A stretch of DNA of 64,000 nt from UBA9715 sp045614225 (lineage in GTDB: Bacteria; Actinomycetota; Coriobacteriia; Coriobacteriales; Eggerthellaceae), in contig JAZLCO010000022.1 in the NCBI GenBank assembly GCA_045614225.1, positions 1 through 64,000 on the forward strand, read 5' to 3'. Below are positions 34,806 to 42,515 of the stretch, piece after piece. Position numbers and translations under genes: made by a program. The notes under the pieces are model-generated. The model saw only the letters and a list, made by a program, of their open reading frames with translations, ran no database searches and was not told where the DNA came from. The first letter of the stretch is position 1, and each line of letters begins with the position of its first letter.

Positions 34806-34925
34806 TCATTTCCTGAACTCATCGGGCACGCGATATACGCGCCTGCGGGCATCTTCGTCAAGCAATTCCTTGAGAACTGTCTTGCGTGGATAGCCTACGG
34901 CTTCCTCTATCTTCCTTGCAACTTT
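34806..34925 (-). pseudogene. Possible 3' remnant of a gene cut by the insertion sequence
   Basis: On the minus strand the frame ending at 34806 reads a plausible charged helical tail (K-I-E-E-A-V-G-Y-P-R-K-T-V-L-K-E-L-L-D) and merges with transposase DNA at about 34925. No family can be named. It may be the C-terminal fragment of a displaced gene. Confidence 0.3.
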
Positions 34926-34926
34926 C

Positions 34927-35921
34927 CTGCTCCAGCTCTCGCGCGAGCGGCAGTGCGACATGCCCGGCGGCGGGAGGACCTTCAGGCGCAGGATGCGCAG
35001 GTTCTGGGAGGTCTGGCCCATGCCCGAGGTCGTCGACGAGGTCCACCGCGTCGTCTACGTCGACGGCATCTACGTCGCCCGCGACCTGGTGGTGCTCATC
35101 GCCTGCAGCGACGACCACGTGCTGTCGTGGTACATGGCGCGCGGGGAGACCAAGCGCGCGTGGAAGGCGCTGCTCTCCCGCATCGCGCCGCCGGACATGG
35201 TGGTCACCGACGGCGGGCCCGGCTTCGCGGCGGCCGCGCGCGAGGAGTGGCCGGAGACCAGGGTGCAGAGGTGCCTGTACCACGCGTTCTGCCAGGTCAG
35301 GCGCTACACCACCTCGAGGCCCAACCTCCAGGCCGGCAAGGAGCTCTACGGCCTGGCCGTCGACCTCGTGCACGTCGGCACGCTGCGCCAGGCCGACCTC
35401 TGGGTCGAGCGGTTCCTCGAGTGGTGCGAGTTCTGGTGCGACTTCCTCAACGAGCGGACCGTGGTGGACGGCAGGCGCGTCTACACCCACGAGCGGCTCG
35501 TCAAGGCCCGCCGCGGCCTGGCGTCGCTGCTCAACGCCGGCACGATGTTCACCCGCCTCGACCCGGGGCTTTGCGCGGAGGGCCCGATGCCCAGGACCAA
35601 CAACAGGATCGAGGGAGGGGTGAACGCCCAGCTGCGCGACATGATGCGCAACCACCGCGGGATGAGCGAGCTGCGCAGGGTCAAGGCGGTCTTCTGGTGG
35701 TGCTACATGCACACGGAGCGCCCCAAGGGCGCCTCCGAGGTCCTGGCCACCATGCCCACCGACGACGACATCGACATGCTCTACGGGGCCTACGCGTCCA
35801 ACCCCAAGGAAGCGGACGGCCCCGTCGAGTGGGGCGACAGGGCCGTCTGGAACGAGATGCACCACAGCACCCCGTATCCCTATTCGATCGACTGATCTAG
35901 GGACCCGTGAATAATCGCCCC
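34927..35921 (+). mobile_element. 5'-truncated IS1249-type insertion sequence
   Basis: The transposase frame enters without its zinc-finger N-terminus at about 34927-34945. The right end, after the stop at 35895, appears to be GGGACCCGTGAATAATCGCCCC-like sequence near 35900-35921. No matching left terminal repeat is found, so the element is one-ended and probably immobile. Confidence 0.6.
34960..35895 (+). pseudogene. Truncated IS1249/ISL3-like DDE transposase
   Basis: The 311 visible residues keep the catalytic core: V-V-Y-V-D-G (first Asp), V-T-D-G-G-P-G-F (second Asp) and N-N-R-I-E-G-G (Glu), with 'HRGMSELRRVKAVFWWCYMH' at the C-terminus, as in IS1249-family enzymes of Actinobacteria. The usual N-terminal Cys4 zinc ribbon and helix-turn-helix are missing. 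In-frame codons extend back to 34894 without a start that would restore them. It probably has no activity. Confidence 0.75.
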
Positions 35922-35947
35922 AGACACACTTTTGGGGGTTAACTCGA

Positions 35948-36027
35948 AAACGCGCCAGTGGCGCGTTTGTAGGCCGACGGCCTGAGCGCGAAAGCGCGAA
36001 GACGTTGATTTCCGCGTAGCGGAAATC
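35948..36027. repeat. Chain of four short hairpins ending at the att copy
   Basis: Four consecutive palindromes occupy 80 bp: 35948-35968 (9-bp stem), 35971-35983 (5-bp), 35986-35997 (GCGC-GAAA-GCGC) and 36007-36027 (9-bp stem, loop GTA). The last ends 2 bp before the 20-bp att repeat. Confidence 0.8.
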
Positions 36028-36029
36028 GT

Positions 36030-36049
36030 GATCCCCCTATGCTCCACCA
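36030..36049 (+). other. Attachment site copy 2 (20 bp of tRNA-Ala 3' end)
   Basis: Identical to 32200-32219. It marks the junction of elements A and B and is followed by a terminator at 36057-36084. Confidence 0.85.
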
Positions 36050-36056
36050 AATTCTT

Positions 36057-36084
36057 CAAAAGGCCCATCGGACCTTTTGTTTTT
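36057..36084 (+). terminator. Terminator following att copy 2
   Basis: CAAAAGG (36057-36063) pairs with CCTTTTG (36073-36079), then TTTTT. The rest of the gap to 36298 shows no gene. Confidence 0.7.
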
Positions 36085-36298
36085 CTAGAAGAGCGCAGGG
36101 AATCGGGTTCCGCAAAACTCACTCAGTGGAGTCCTTTATTTATAGCTCGGTAGACAAACTTCCACTTTCATAGGCGCTTCGTTGGAAAAGCGTGGAGCCA
36201 GGTGGCTCGTTCTCTAAACGCTGCAATTCTAGACTCAAGGTGGTGCGTTGCAAGGTGCATCGCTTAAAAGACGGCAGACTAGGAGAAAGGAAGCCATC

Positions 36299-36517
36299 AT
36301 GTATACCGTTAAGAAAACGAAGATGAAGGTACTGGTGAAAGACCCTGATTCCGCCGCGATTCTCGAGAAGTATTGCCCTGGTTGCCTCAAGCATCCCCAG
36401 CTGAAGATGGCGTTTAACTTCCCGCTCGAAGTTATTTCGCAGTATGCTCCCGAGATGTTCAAACCCGAAGAGCTTCCTGCTCTCGATGCCGAACTGCAGG
36501 CGCTTGGCGACAGGTAA
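36299..36517 (+). CDS. Small protein with CPGC motif upstream of the transhydroxylase
   Basis: A 72-residue soluble protein. After a basic N-terminus it reads D-P-D-S-A-A-I-L-E-K-Y-C-P-G-C-L-K-H, then a helical acidic half. The single CxxC resembles DUF1858-like small redox or metal-binding proteins, but I cannot assign it firmly. AGGAGAAAGG gives a strong ribosome site. It lies 74 bp before the large subunit with a hairpin in between, so it is probably the first gene of that operon and may help cofactor insertion or regulation; that is inference. Confidence 0.65.
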   Translation: MYTVKKTKMKVLVKDPDSAAILEKYCPGCLKHPQLKMAFNFPLEVISQYAPEMFKPEELPALDAELQALGDR

Positions 36518-36527
36518 GCATTCTAGG

Positions 36528-36560
36528 ACTTGCCCGCTCGACGTTGGTCGGCGGGTAAGT
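36528..36560 (+). promoter_or_regulatory. Hairpin between the CPGC gene and the large subunit
   Basis: ACTTGCCCGC (36528-36537) pairs with GCGGGTAAGT (36551-36560, one G-U), followed by CTCTTTTC. It could be an attenuator or a processing stem that sets the ratio of the two products. Confidence 0.5.
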
Positions 36561-36591
36561 CTCTTTTCGAGGCTTTTGAGGGAGGGTAGTT

Positions 36592-39204
36592 ATGAGCAAC
36601 GACGTGAAACGTAAGGTCGTTAGAGGCATTTCCAGCGGCGGATATGGCGGAGAGCCCGTGGTCCTGGATGTTAACGACGAAGATAAGATTGTTCGCATTA
36701 GGCCACTCGACTACAGAACCAGCTATTCCGAGGAGTATCTCGATGACAGGCTCTGGAAATTCGAAGCCCGCGGCAAGACGTTCGAATGTTCGCGCAGGGC
36801 CGCGCCGCCGTACTATGCGCTCGCCTACAAGAATCGCGTGTATTCGAAGAACCGCGTCAAATACCCGCTGAAACGCGTGGACTGGGAGCCCGGTGGCGAT
36901 CCCGATAAGATCAACGCGCAGAACCGCGGCAAGAGCAAATTCGTCCGGATTTCCTGGGACGAAGCCACGCAGATCATCCATGACGAGATAGAGCGCGTGT
37001 ACGAGAAGTACGGCAAATCCGGCATTCTGGCCATCGGCGAAGACGGCCACCACGAGAACAAGTGGATTCACATGACCGGCGGCAACCACATGCGCCTGCT
37101 GAACTTCCTGGGAGGATACACGCGCGAGGTGCGCACGCCTGACTCGGTTGAGGGGTTCTACTGGGGCGCCAAGCACGTTTGGGGCGACGGGCTCCTTAAC
37201 GGATTGGGCGCGCAGAGTCCTTACACCAATGCAGTGCTCGATGTTTCCCGCAATACCGGGATGATGGTTCTCGAAGCCGGCGACTGGGAGACGACGCAGT
37301 CGTATTGCACCCAGTGGTGGAGCGAGGTTATCAAGTTCTGGGAGAGCGTCGGAATCAAGTTCGTGGTCATCGACCCGTTCTGCTCGTACACGGCAGTTTG
37401 CCACGACATGAAGTGGATTCCGATTCTGCCCAACACGGATAATGCGCTGCATTTTGCCATCATGTACGTATGGCTGACAGAGGATCTTTACGATAAAGAA
37501 TATGTCGCTACGCATACGGTGGGGTCGGAAAAAGCATTCGATTACGTTCTCGGCAAGGACGACGGCATTCCCAAGACGCCTGCATGGGCGTCCGAAATCA
37601 CCGGAATTCCCGAGTGGACCATAAAGGCGTTGGCACGCAAGTGGGGTAAAGTCGCAACCTCAATCGGGCATTTCTGCGGCACCCACGTGCGTGGCCCATA
37701 CAGTCACGAGATTGGCCGTTCCGAGGTTTACCTGCTCGCCATGCAAGGCGTTGGCAAACCAGGTGTCGAGCAGCTTCATATGTATTCGTTCACAATGCCC
37801 CAGGAGAGCATGAACTGCCTGTCGTTCAACTGGGCGACAGGTCACGCCGAGCAGTTCATGCCCAATGAGTACACCATTCCGCGCACGCTCGTGCACAAGG
37901 CAATTCTCGACGGCGAGGCCGAGTGGTGGGGAACTCCGCAAATCTCGTTCTGTCCGACTGAGGACCAGTTCGACAAGTATCGGTATCCGAACCCCGAGCC
38001 CGAGGACGAGGATGTCGAACCCGGGGGAGAATTCCACATGATCTGGTCGGAGAAGGCAAGTAACCAGGCGAGTTGGAATGGCGGATTCTTGCTCGAGGAA
38101 GCATACCGCAGCCCCAAGATCGAATGCTTCATCTCGAACCACCAATGGCTCGAGAACGACTCGATTTTCGCCGACCTGGTGCTTCCGGTTAGCGTATGCG
38201 TCGAGGAGACCGACTTCTCCGGTTCCGGTGAGAACTCTCAGACAATCGTCCACTGCTGCAACGATGCCATCGGCAAATGCGGCGAATCGATGAGCGACTA
38301 CGAGATATCTGTCGAAGTCGCAAAGAAGTTCGACATGGAAGAGCTCATGACCTTCGGCAGCACCGTCGAGGAAGACCGTCGACGGGCGTTCGAGGCGTCA
38401 ATCATGACAGACGAGATCACCTACGAGGAATGGCAGGAAAAGGGTTACTGGATTCCGAGGATGCAGGAAGACTGGGAAGACCTGCCAGCGGGCATGAGCG
38501 AGTTCTACGAGGATCCCGAAGACAACGAGCTTTCAACGCCGAGCGGCCTCATAGAGTTCTTCTCCGAAGCTCTCGAGGAAAACTTCCCCGACGACAAGGA
38601 GCGCGCTCCCATTGCGAAGTGGGTCGTCGGCGGCTCGAAGGAAGACGGCTTCATGCACGACGAATCGCTGTGGGGCGAGAAAGCGAAGACCTATCCGCTA
38701 CTTCTGAACACGCCTCCCGGACGTTGGCGCCTCCATTGTCAGAACGACGACATCGTCTGGTTCCGCGAGATCGACAACTGCAAGGTCATCGGTCCTGATG
38801 GTTATGCGTACGAGCCGGTTTGGATGTCGGCTGACGAGGCGGCCAAGCGCGGAATCGCAGAAGGCGACATCGTCAAGGTCTTCAACGACGAAGGCGTCAT
38901 CCTGTGCGGTGCGCACATCTCCGAGCGCGTTCCGAACGGAACGGTGAGAATCGACAAGGGTGCTCACGCTGATCCAATCGGCCCGCGCATCGACCGTGGC
39001 GGTTGCACGAACCTGATCAGCCCTCCGGATCCCATCTCGAAGCACTGCGTCGGATTCGTTGTATCGGGTTATCTGGTCCAGGTGGAAAAACTCCAAGACG
39101 CCGAGATGGAGCAGTGGAAGAAAGAGTATCCGGAAAGCTTCGCTCGCGCATATGATCCGGCATCCGGGTCGAGCTATGACGGCTGGGTAGAGGGGGTTGA
39201 ATAA
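36592..39204 (+). CDS. Transhydroxylase-type molybdopterin oxidoreductase, large subunit
   Basis: An 870-residue DMSO-reductase-superfamily enzyme without Tat signal and without an N-terminal Cys cluster, so cytoplasmic. Size, lack of a 4Fe-4S site and partner subunit match pyrogallol-phloroglucinol transhydroxylase (875 residues in Pelobacter acidigallici). From memory of that structure, substrate residues are His144 and Asp174, with Ser175 next to it at the Mo. Here the same set appears ten residues later: H154 in G-H-H-E-N-K, D184 and S185 in T-P-D-S-V-E. A Tyr in H-M-Y-S (Y398) may match the substrate Tyr. Predicted reaction: moving a hydroxyl between trihydroxybenzenes, or a related catechol conversion. 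The ATG at 36592 has GAGGGAGGG upstream; the stop is 1 bp before the small-subunit ATG. Confidence 0.82.
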   Translation: MSNDVKRKVVRGISSGGYGGEPVVLDVNDEDKIVRIRPLDYRTSYSEEYLDDRLWKFEARGKTFECSRRAAPPYYALAYKNRVYSKNRVKYPLKRVDWEPGGDPDKINAQNRGKSKFVRISWDEATQIIHDEIERVYEKYGKSGILAIGEDGHHENKWIHMTGGNHMRLLNFLGGYTREVRTPDSVEGFYWGAKHVWGDGLLNGLGAQSPYTNAVLDVSRNTGMMVLEAGDWETTQSYCTQWWSEVIKFWESVGIKFVVIDPFCSYTAVCHDMKWIPILPNTDNALHFAIMYVWLTEDLYDKEYVATHTVGSEKAFDYVLGKDDGIPKTPAWASEITGIPEWTIKALARKWGKVATSIGHFCGTHVRGPYSHEIGRSEVYLLAMQGVGKPGVEQLHMYSFTMPQESMNCLSFNWATGHAEQFMPNEYTIPRTLVHKAILDGEAEWWGTPQISFCPTEDQFDKYRYPNPEPEDEDVEPGGEFHMIWSEKASNQASWNGGFLLEEAYRSPKIECFISNHQWLENDSIFADLVLPVSVCVEETDFSGSGENSQTIVHCCNDAIGKCGESMSDYEISVEVAKKFDMEELMTFGSTVEEDRRRAFEASIMTDEITYEEWQEKGYWIPRMQEDWEDLPAGMSEFYEDPEDNELSTPSGLIEFFSEALEENFPDDKERAPIAKWVVGGSKEDGFMHDESLWGEKAKTYPLLLNTPPGRWRLHCQNDDIVWFREIDNCKVIGPDGYAYEPVWMSADEAAKRGIAEGDIVKVFNDEGVILCGAHISERVPNGTVRIDKGAHADPIGPRIDRGGCTNLISPPDPISKHCVGFVVSGYLVQVEKLQDAEMEQWKKEYPESFARAYDPASGSSYDGWVEGVE

Positions 39205-39205
39205 C

Positions 39206-40012
39206 ATGAAGACTCTTCTTATTGATGTCGGCCAATGCGTAGGATGCTACGGCTGCCAAATCGGCTGCAAGGACGAACATTGCGGACAATGCTGGATGCC
39301 CTATGCTGCGGAGCAGCCGCTCACCGGACAGTTCTGGATGCATGTTGAGCAGTTTGAGCGTGGCAACAAGCCGTTTGTCAAGGTCGCATATATTCCCACG
39401 CCTTGCCAGCATTGCAAGAATGCTCCCTGCATGAAGGTTGCGAAGGATGGTGCGGTGTATCGACGTGATGACGGGCTCGTCATCATCGACCCAGAGAAGT
39501 CGAAGGGACAGCGTCAAATCGTCGACGCGTGCCCGTACCATGCGATCTTCTGGAACGAGGAGCTGGGGATTCCGCAGAAGTGCACTGGTTGCGCTCATCT
39601 TATCGATGCGGGAGACGAGCAGCCGATCCATGTTCCGCGCTGCTTCGACAACTGCACGCATAATGCGATCAAGTACGGTGAGGAGTCGGAGCTCGACTTG
39701 GAGGGCGCCGAGAAGCTGCATCCCGAGTTTGGCACCGAGCCGTCCGTTTGGTACAAGAACCTTCCGAAGAAGTTCATCGCTGGAACGGTTTATGATCCCG
39801 TCGAGAAGGAAATCATCGAAGGCGCTACGGTTACGGCCACAGGCGAGGGCGGTACCTTCGCGGCCACGACTGATGATTTCGGCGATTTCTGGCTGAATGG
39901 CCTGCCCGAGTCCGATTGGAAGATTTCCATCGAATACAATGGCAAGGCCATGGAGCTTGAAGCGAGCACGAAAGAGAAGGACATCGGGTTGGGCGACATC
40001 GCGTTCGGCTAA
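39206..40012 (+). CDS. Transhydroxylase-type small subunit with three ferredoxin clusters and a C-terminal beta domain
   Basis: A 268-residue electron-transfer subunit. Cysteine groups C11-V-G-C14-Y-G-C17-Q-I-G-C21, C-Q-H-C-K-N-A-P-C, C-P-Y-H, C-T-G-C and C-F-D-N-C provide ligands for three 4Fe-4S clusters as in DMSO-reductase beta subunits. The last 85 residues (F-I-A-G-T-V-Y-D-P onward, with 'DDFGDFWLNGLPESDW') form a Cna-B/transthyretin-like beta domain, which is the distinctive feature of the Pelobacter transhydroxylase small subunit (about 275 residues). The ATG at 39206 was chosen for GAGGGGG upstream; an in-frame TTG lies at 39197. It is translated together with the large subunit. Confidence 0.85.
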   Translation: MKTLLIDVGQCVGCYGCQIGCKDEHCGQCWMPYAAEQPLTGQFWMHVEQFERGNKPFVKVAYIPTPCQHCKNAPCMKVAKDGAVYRRDDGLVIIDPEKSKGQRQIVDACPYHAIFWNEELGIPQKCTGCAHLIDAGDEQPIHVPRCFDNCTHNAIKYGEESELDLEGAEKLHPEFGTEPSVWYKNLPKKFIAGTVYDPVEKEIIEGATVTATGEGGTFAATTDDFGDFWLNGLPESDWKISIEYNGKAMELEASTKEKDIGLGDIAFG

Positions 40013-40080
40013 GGTTCCCGACCGAAGGCCCTTGGAGCAAATGCCTGCCTAGGCTGTGCAACGTGCTGCAACATGTTTAA

Positions 40081-40119
40081 GGCGGTGCGCGGGCGAATGA
40101 GATTCGTCCGCGCGCCGCC
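40081..40119 (+). terminator. 18-bp GC-rich stem after the transhydroxylase operon
   Basis: 40081-40098 pairs with 40102-40119 over 18 positions (two G-U), loop GAG. No T tract follows. It lies 69 bp after the small-subunit stop and 28 bp before the regulator gene. Confidence 0.65.
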
Positions 40120-40146
40120 AGTTCACATCATGATGAGGGGGTCATT

Positions 40147-41058
40147 ATGAGGGAGAAACGGGTTTGGTTTAGCGCGGAACCTTTTCTCAAAAGTTCCGAT
40201 GTGGAGGCGGTTTACCATGTGCTGAACGCCATGGATGCGTCTGATGATCCCGACGAGATACTCACTCGTGTCACGACATGCTTGCGGGATGACACGAAAG
40301 CGGAAATCTCATCGATATTCAGGTTGGAAAACGGCGAGATATCAACCCTGGAGCTCCTCAAGGCGATCGATACCAAAGGGCCGGCACGCTACCTGAGCAA
40401 GGTCGTTTCAGGCAAGCTCGAATTGGATTGGGGCTTTTTGCCGCGAATGCTCGCCGATTTTCTTCCGCGGGCGTTTGATTTCGCAAAGTTCGAAAACGAT
40501 GCAACTGCCCAATATCTCATCAAGCAATGCGGGATACGCGGCGGCGTATGCGTACCCATTGTGCTGGATGCCAAGGCCTCCGGGTTTTTTGCTCTGCTCT
40601 TTAAGGAAGTGCCCCTTGTTTCCGAGAAGGACCAATCCGCCCTCATATTGCTTGGTGGCGCGTTAGGGGTCATCTTAAGGTATTGCGATCTTCTCGAACG
40701 CTATAACGATTTGGACAAGTATGTGTCGGAGGTTTCGAATAGCGTCGAGATAAAACTGCATGCAGATGCGCTCAGCAATATTTTGGGCCGCATAGAACGG
40801 ATAATCAATCGAGATTCGACCGATGCCTATCACGTGATTGATACAGCTAAAAACCTAGAGCAACCTTTCGCGCGGTTGACGCAAGGGGAATTGAGCGTCT
40901 TGGCGTTCGTTGCCAATGGTTTTTCGAACGAAGAAATAGCCGAATACCTCAGCATCAGTGAAGGAACCGTTAAGAAACGCGTTGGCAATTTGATGATGAA
41001 GCTCGGCTTGAAGAATCGTACACAGCTCGGCGTTTACTTCGCACGCTTTGCGCGATAG
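40147..41058 (+). CDS. GAF-type sensor with LuxR/NarL helix-turn-helix
   Basis: A 303-residue cytoplasmic regulator. Residues about 30-195 have the length and pattern of a GAF domain (ligand-sensing), then a linker helix and a C-terminal LuxR DNA-binding domain (about 244-303) with 'LTQGELSVLAFVANGFSNEE' and 'SEGTVKKRVGNLMMKLGLKN'. There is no receiver Asp and no membrane segment. AGGGGG precedes the ATG. Placed between the transhydroxylase genes and the convergent dehydrogenase, it is the likely local regulator, perhaps sensing the phenolic substrate; that is inference. A one-component LuxR gene beside each molybdenum enzyme is common in Eggerthellaceae, although there the regulator is often membrane-bound. 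Confidence 0.82.
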   Translation: MREKRVWFSAEPFLKSSDVEAVYHVLNAMDASDDPDEILTRVTTCLRDDTKAEISSIFRLENGEISTLELLKAIDTKGPARYLSKVVSGKLELDWGFLPRMLADFLPRAFDFAKFENDATAQYLIKQCGIRGGVCVPIVLDAKASGFFALLFKEVPLVSEKDQSALILLGGALGVILRYCDLLERYNDLDKYVSEVSNSVEIKLHADALSNILGRIERIINRDSTDAYHVIDTAKNLEQPFARLTQGELSVLAFVANGFSNEEIAEYLSISEGTVKKRVGNLMMKLGLKNRTQLGVYFARFAR

Positions 41059-41071
41059 TGCGTTTGCCGCA

Positions 41072-41099
41072 AGCAGGGACGGCGTAGGCCATCCCTGCT
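41072..41099. terminator. Stem between convergent LuxR and dehydrogenase genes
   Basis: AGCAGGGA (41072-41079) pairs with TCCCTGCT (41092-41099), with further GG/CC pairing inside. A bidirectional terminator is likely though T runs are weak. Confidence 0.6.
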
Positions 41100-41120
41100 C
41101 GCTGTCTCATTTGGATAGTG

Positions 41121-41981
41121 CTAGTCAAGCTGCATCACATTGGTTACAGCGAACACCCCACCGTCCATCGTGATGTTTATGCCGGTGATGTAGAACATGA
41201 GCGGCTGGCACAGATCGTAAACGAGCTCGGCCATCTCTTCGGGTTGTCCGATTCGGCCAAGCGCCGTTACGCTCGCAAGGTTCTCGGCACCGCGACCATC
41301 TTGCTGGGCCTTCTGGGGTGCGAGGAGCGGCGTGTCGAACGAGCCTGGAGACACTGCAACAATGTGGCATCCCTTTTCCGCAAACCTTGCAGCGTTCATG
41401 GCTACGAAGTAACGGCAGAATGCCTTTGCGTAGCAGTAGGCGTGATAAGCGTGTTGCGGCATGCCGAAGAGGGGCTCCAGGTTGTTGACGACCTCCTTGA
41501 CGCGCTTTTCGAAGTCGTCTTCGTACACTTCCTCCCACAAGTCGTGGTCGTCGTCAGTAATGGTGGCGGAGTCGGCTGCCAGGGATGCGTATGTGATGAA
41601 CGAACCGTTTTCCATAACAGGGAGGAAAGCATCGACCATGTTCTTGGTGCCAAAGATGACATTGTCCACGATTTCCTCGGATGCCGCGGGTTCCGGCATC
41701 GGCTCGACGGTGTTGAAGTCCTTTGCAGCGGCATGGACAACGTTCTTCACGGCGCCAATTGACGTAGCGTATTCAACGAGTTCGGCGAGTTGCGCAGGGT
41801 CGGTGATGTCAGCAACTTTTGCATAAACCTCGAATCCGGCATCTTCGAATTCCTTGCGTGTCTGCTCTAGCAGCGGCTCGTTGATGTCGAAGATCAGAAT
41901 CGGGCCATCTTTAGCCAATCGCCGTGCGCTTTCTTTCCCCATGCCAGATGCACCGCCGGAGATAACTGAAATGTTTTTCAC
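41121..41981 (-). CDS. Short-chain dehydrogenase/reductase
   Basis: A 286-residue classical SDR enzyme using NAD(P)H. Cofactor loop S-G-G-A-S-G-M-G lies near the N-terminus, F-D-I-N near 35 (an acidic residue favouring NAD(H)), and the catalytic Y-C-Y-A-K gives YxxxK. The C-terminal 'GGVFAVTN' tail is typical. The GTG at 41981 is preferred because AAAGGAG lies 6 bp upstream and homology begins there. It converges on the GAF-LuxR gene. Known phloroglucinol reductases are SDR enzymes, so it could reduce the transhydroxylase product to dihydrophloroglucinol; a hydroxysteroid or other alcohol substrate is equally possible from sequence alone. Confidence 0.85.
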   Translation of the reverse strand: MKNISVISGGASGMGKESARRLAKDGPILIFDINEPLLEQTRKEFEDAGFEVYAKVADITDPAQLAELVEYATSIGAVKNVVHAAAKDFNTVEPMPEPAASEEIVDNVIFGTKNMVDAFLPVMENGSFITYASLAADSATITDDDHDLWEEVYEDDFEKRVKEVVNNLEPLFGMPQHAYHAYCYAKAFCRYFVAMNAARFAEKGCHIVAVSPGSFDTPLLAPQKAQQDGRGAENLASVTALGRIGQPEEMAELVYDLCQPLMFYITGINITMDGGVFAVTNVMQLD

Positions 41982-42210
41982 GATGGCTCCTTTCAACGAT
42001 TTTTGGGCTCCACTGATGTCCCTACAGTTCAAGAATGTACAATCGCTGATTTCGCGTAACAAGCCACCTAGAGCCACCGCGCATGGCGACGGTGGCGCGA
42101 AGAATAGACGCATGTCTATAGTCTTCAAGCAGACATGCCCATCGATTTGAAGGATTTGCAGTGCGCTTATGCGAGGAAAGCAATAAGCCTGATAAGCCCG
42201 AATTTGAGGG
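41982..42210. other. Gap upstream of the dehydrogenase, with two palindromes
   Basis: No gene seen. GCCACCG...CGGTGGC (near 42073-42096) and GCATGTCT...AGACATGC (near 42111-42139) are inverted repeats that could bind a regulator of the dehydrogenase or lie in its leader. Confidence 0.4.
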
Positions 42211-42255
42211 TTTGCAAGCCTGAGGTCAGGGGTTCGATCCCCCTATGCTCCACCA
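42211..42255 (+). other. Attachment site copy 3 (45 bp of tRNA-Ala)
   Basis: Identical to 32175-32219, from the anticodon loop to CCA. No 5' half of the tRNA precedes it. It is the left end (attL) of element C and the right border of the A+B block. Confidence 0.92.
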
Positions 42256-42263
42256 TTAAAACA

Positions 42264-42296
42264 GCAGGTCAGAAGCGATTTCTGGCCTGCTTTTTT
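42264..42296 (+). terminator. Terminator at the left end of element C
   Basis: An 11-bp stem with one G-U (42264-42274, 42280-42290), loop GCGAT and TTTTTT, 8 bp after the att copy. Confidence 0.93.
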
Positions 42297-42342
42297 GTTG
42301 TCAAAATGTTGTCAAGCATCTCCCTGACAACATTTTGACAAC
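42297..42342. repeat. 18-bp perfect inverted repeat containing phased TTGTCA sites
   Basis: 42297-42314 and 42325-42342 are exact reverse complements (arm GTTGTCAAAATGTTGTCA) with a 10-base spacer. Each arm holds TTGTCA twice, 11 bp apart (42298 and 42309; mirrored at 42325 and 42336). Likely integrase arm-type or excisionase sites. Confidence 0.75.
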
Positions 42343-42387
42343 AAGCCCAGATATTTTCAACCCGGTTTTTCACCGAAAAACGGGCGC

Positions 42388-42515
42388 AGGTTGCGCTGTG
42401 GCGAAAGTGGAAAACTTTAGGTTGCGCCGTGTCGCAAGTTCGGTTGCGGGAGAGCGCAACCTTAGGTTGCGCCGTGATGCAAGCGATGGCCGGGTAGCTT
42501 GCGCCGTGCCGCAAT
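42388..42515. repeat. Iteron-like TTGCGCCGTG repeats ahead of the element C excisionase gene
   Basis: Four direct copies of AGGTTGCGCCGTGnnGCAA-type sequence start at 42388, 42419, 42464 and 42496. A palindromic version GGTTGCG...CGCAACC lies at 42442-42461. A further cruciform follows at 42555-42590 (GGCGTCCC outer, TGGCG/CGCCA inner). No gene is credible between 42343 and 42788. Confidence 0.75.

Larger units (their letters stand above)
32220..36049. mobile_element. Element A: decayed integrative element at tRNA-Ala
   Basis: Bounded by tRNA-Ala and the 20-bp att copy at 36030-36049. Its left end has the same order as element C: terminator, 11-bp-phased hexamers, palindromes, excisionase-like gene, winged-helix gene. 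Then come an ADP-ribosylglycohydrolase, a DUF4926 gene and a truncated transposase. No integrase, relaxase or transfer gene remains, so it looks like a remnant of an element related to C. Confidence 0.75.
36050..42255. mobile_element. Element B: transhydroxylase island between att copies
   Basis: The 6.2-kb block lies between the 20-bp and 45-bp att copies. It holds a CPGC small protein, a two-subunit molybdenum transhydroxylase, a GAF-LuxR regulator and a short-chain dehydrogenase. No integrase is inside. It may be passive cargo trapped by successive insertions or the displaced right part of a larger island. Confidence 0.6.

Noticed and set aside
42187..42197. GCCTGATAAGC matching the tRNA-Ile anticodon arm, just before att copy 3
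   Set aside because: Only 11 bp, wrong distance from the tRNA-Ala part and no other tRNA-Ile sequence around it; likely chance.
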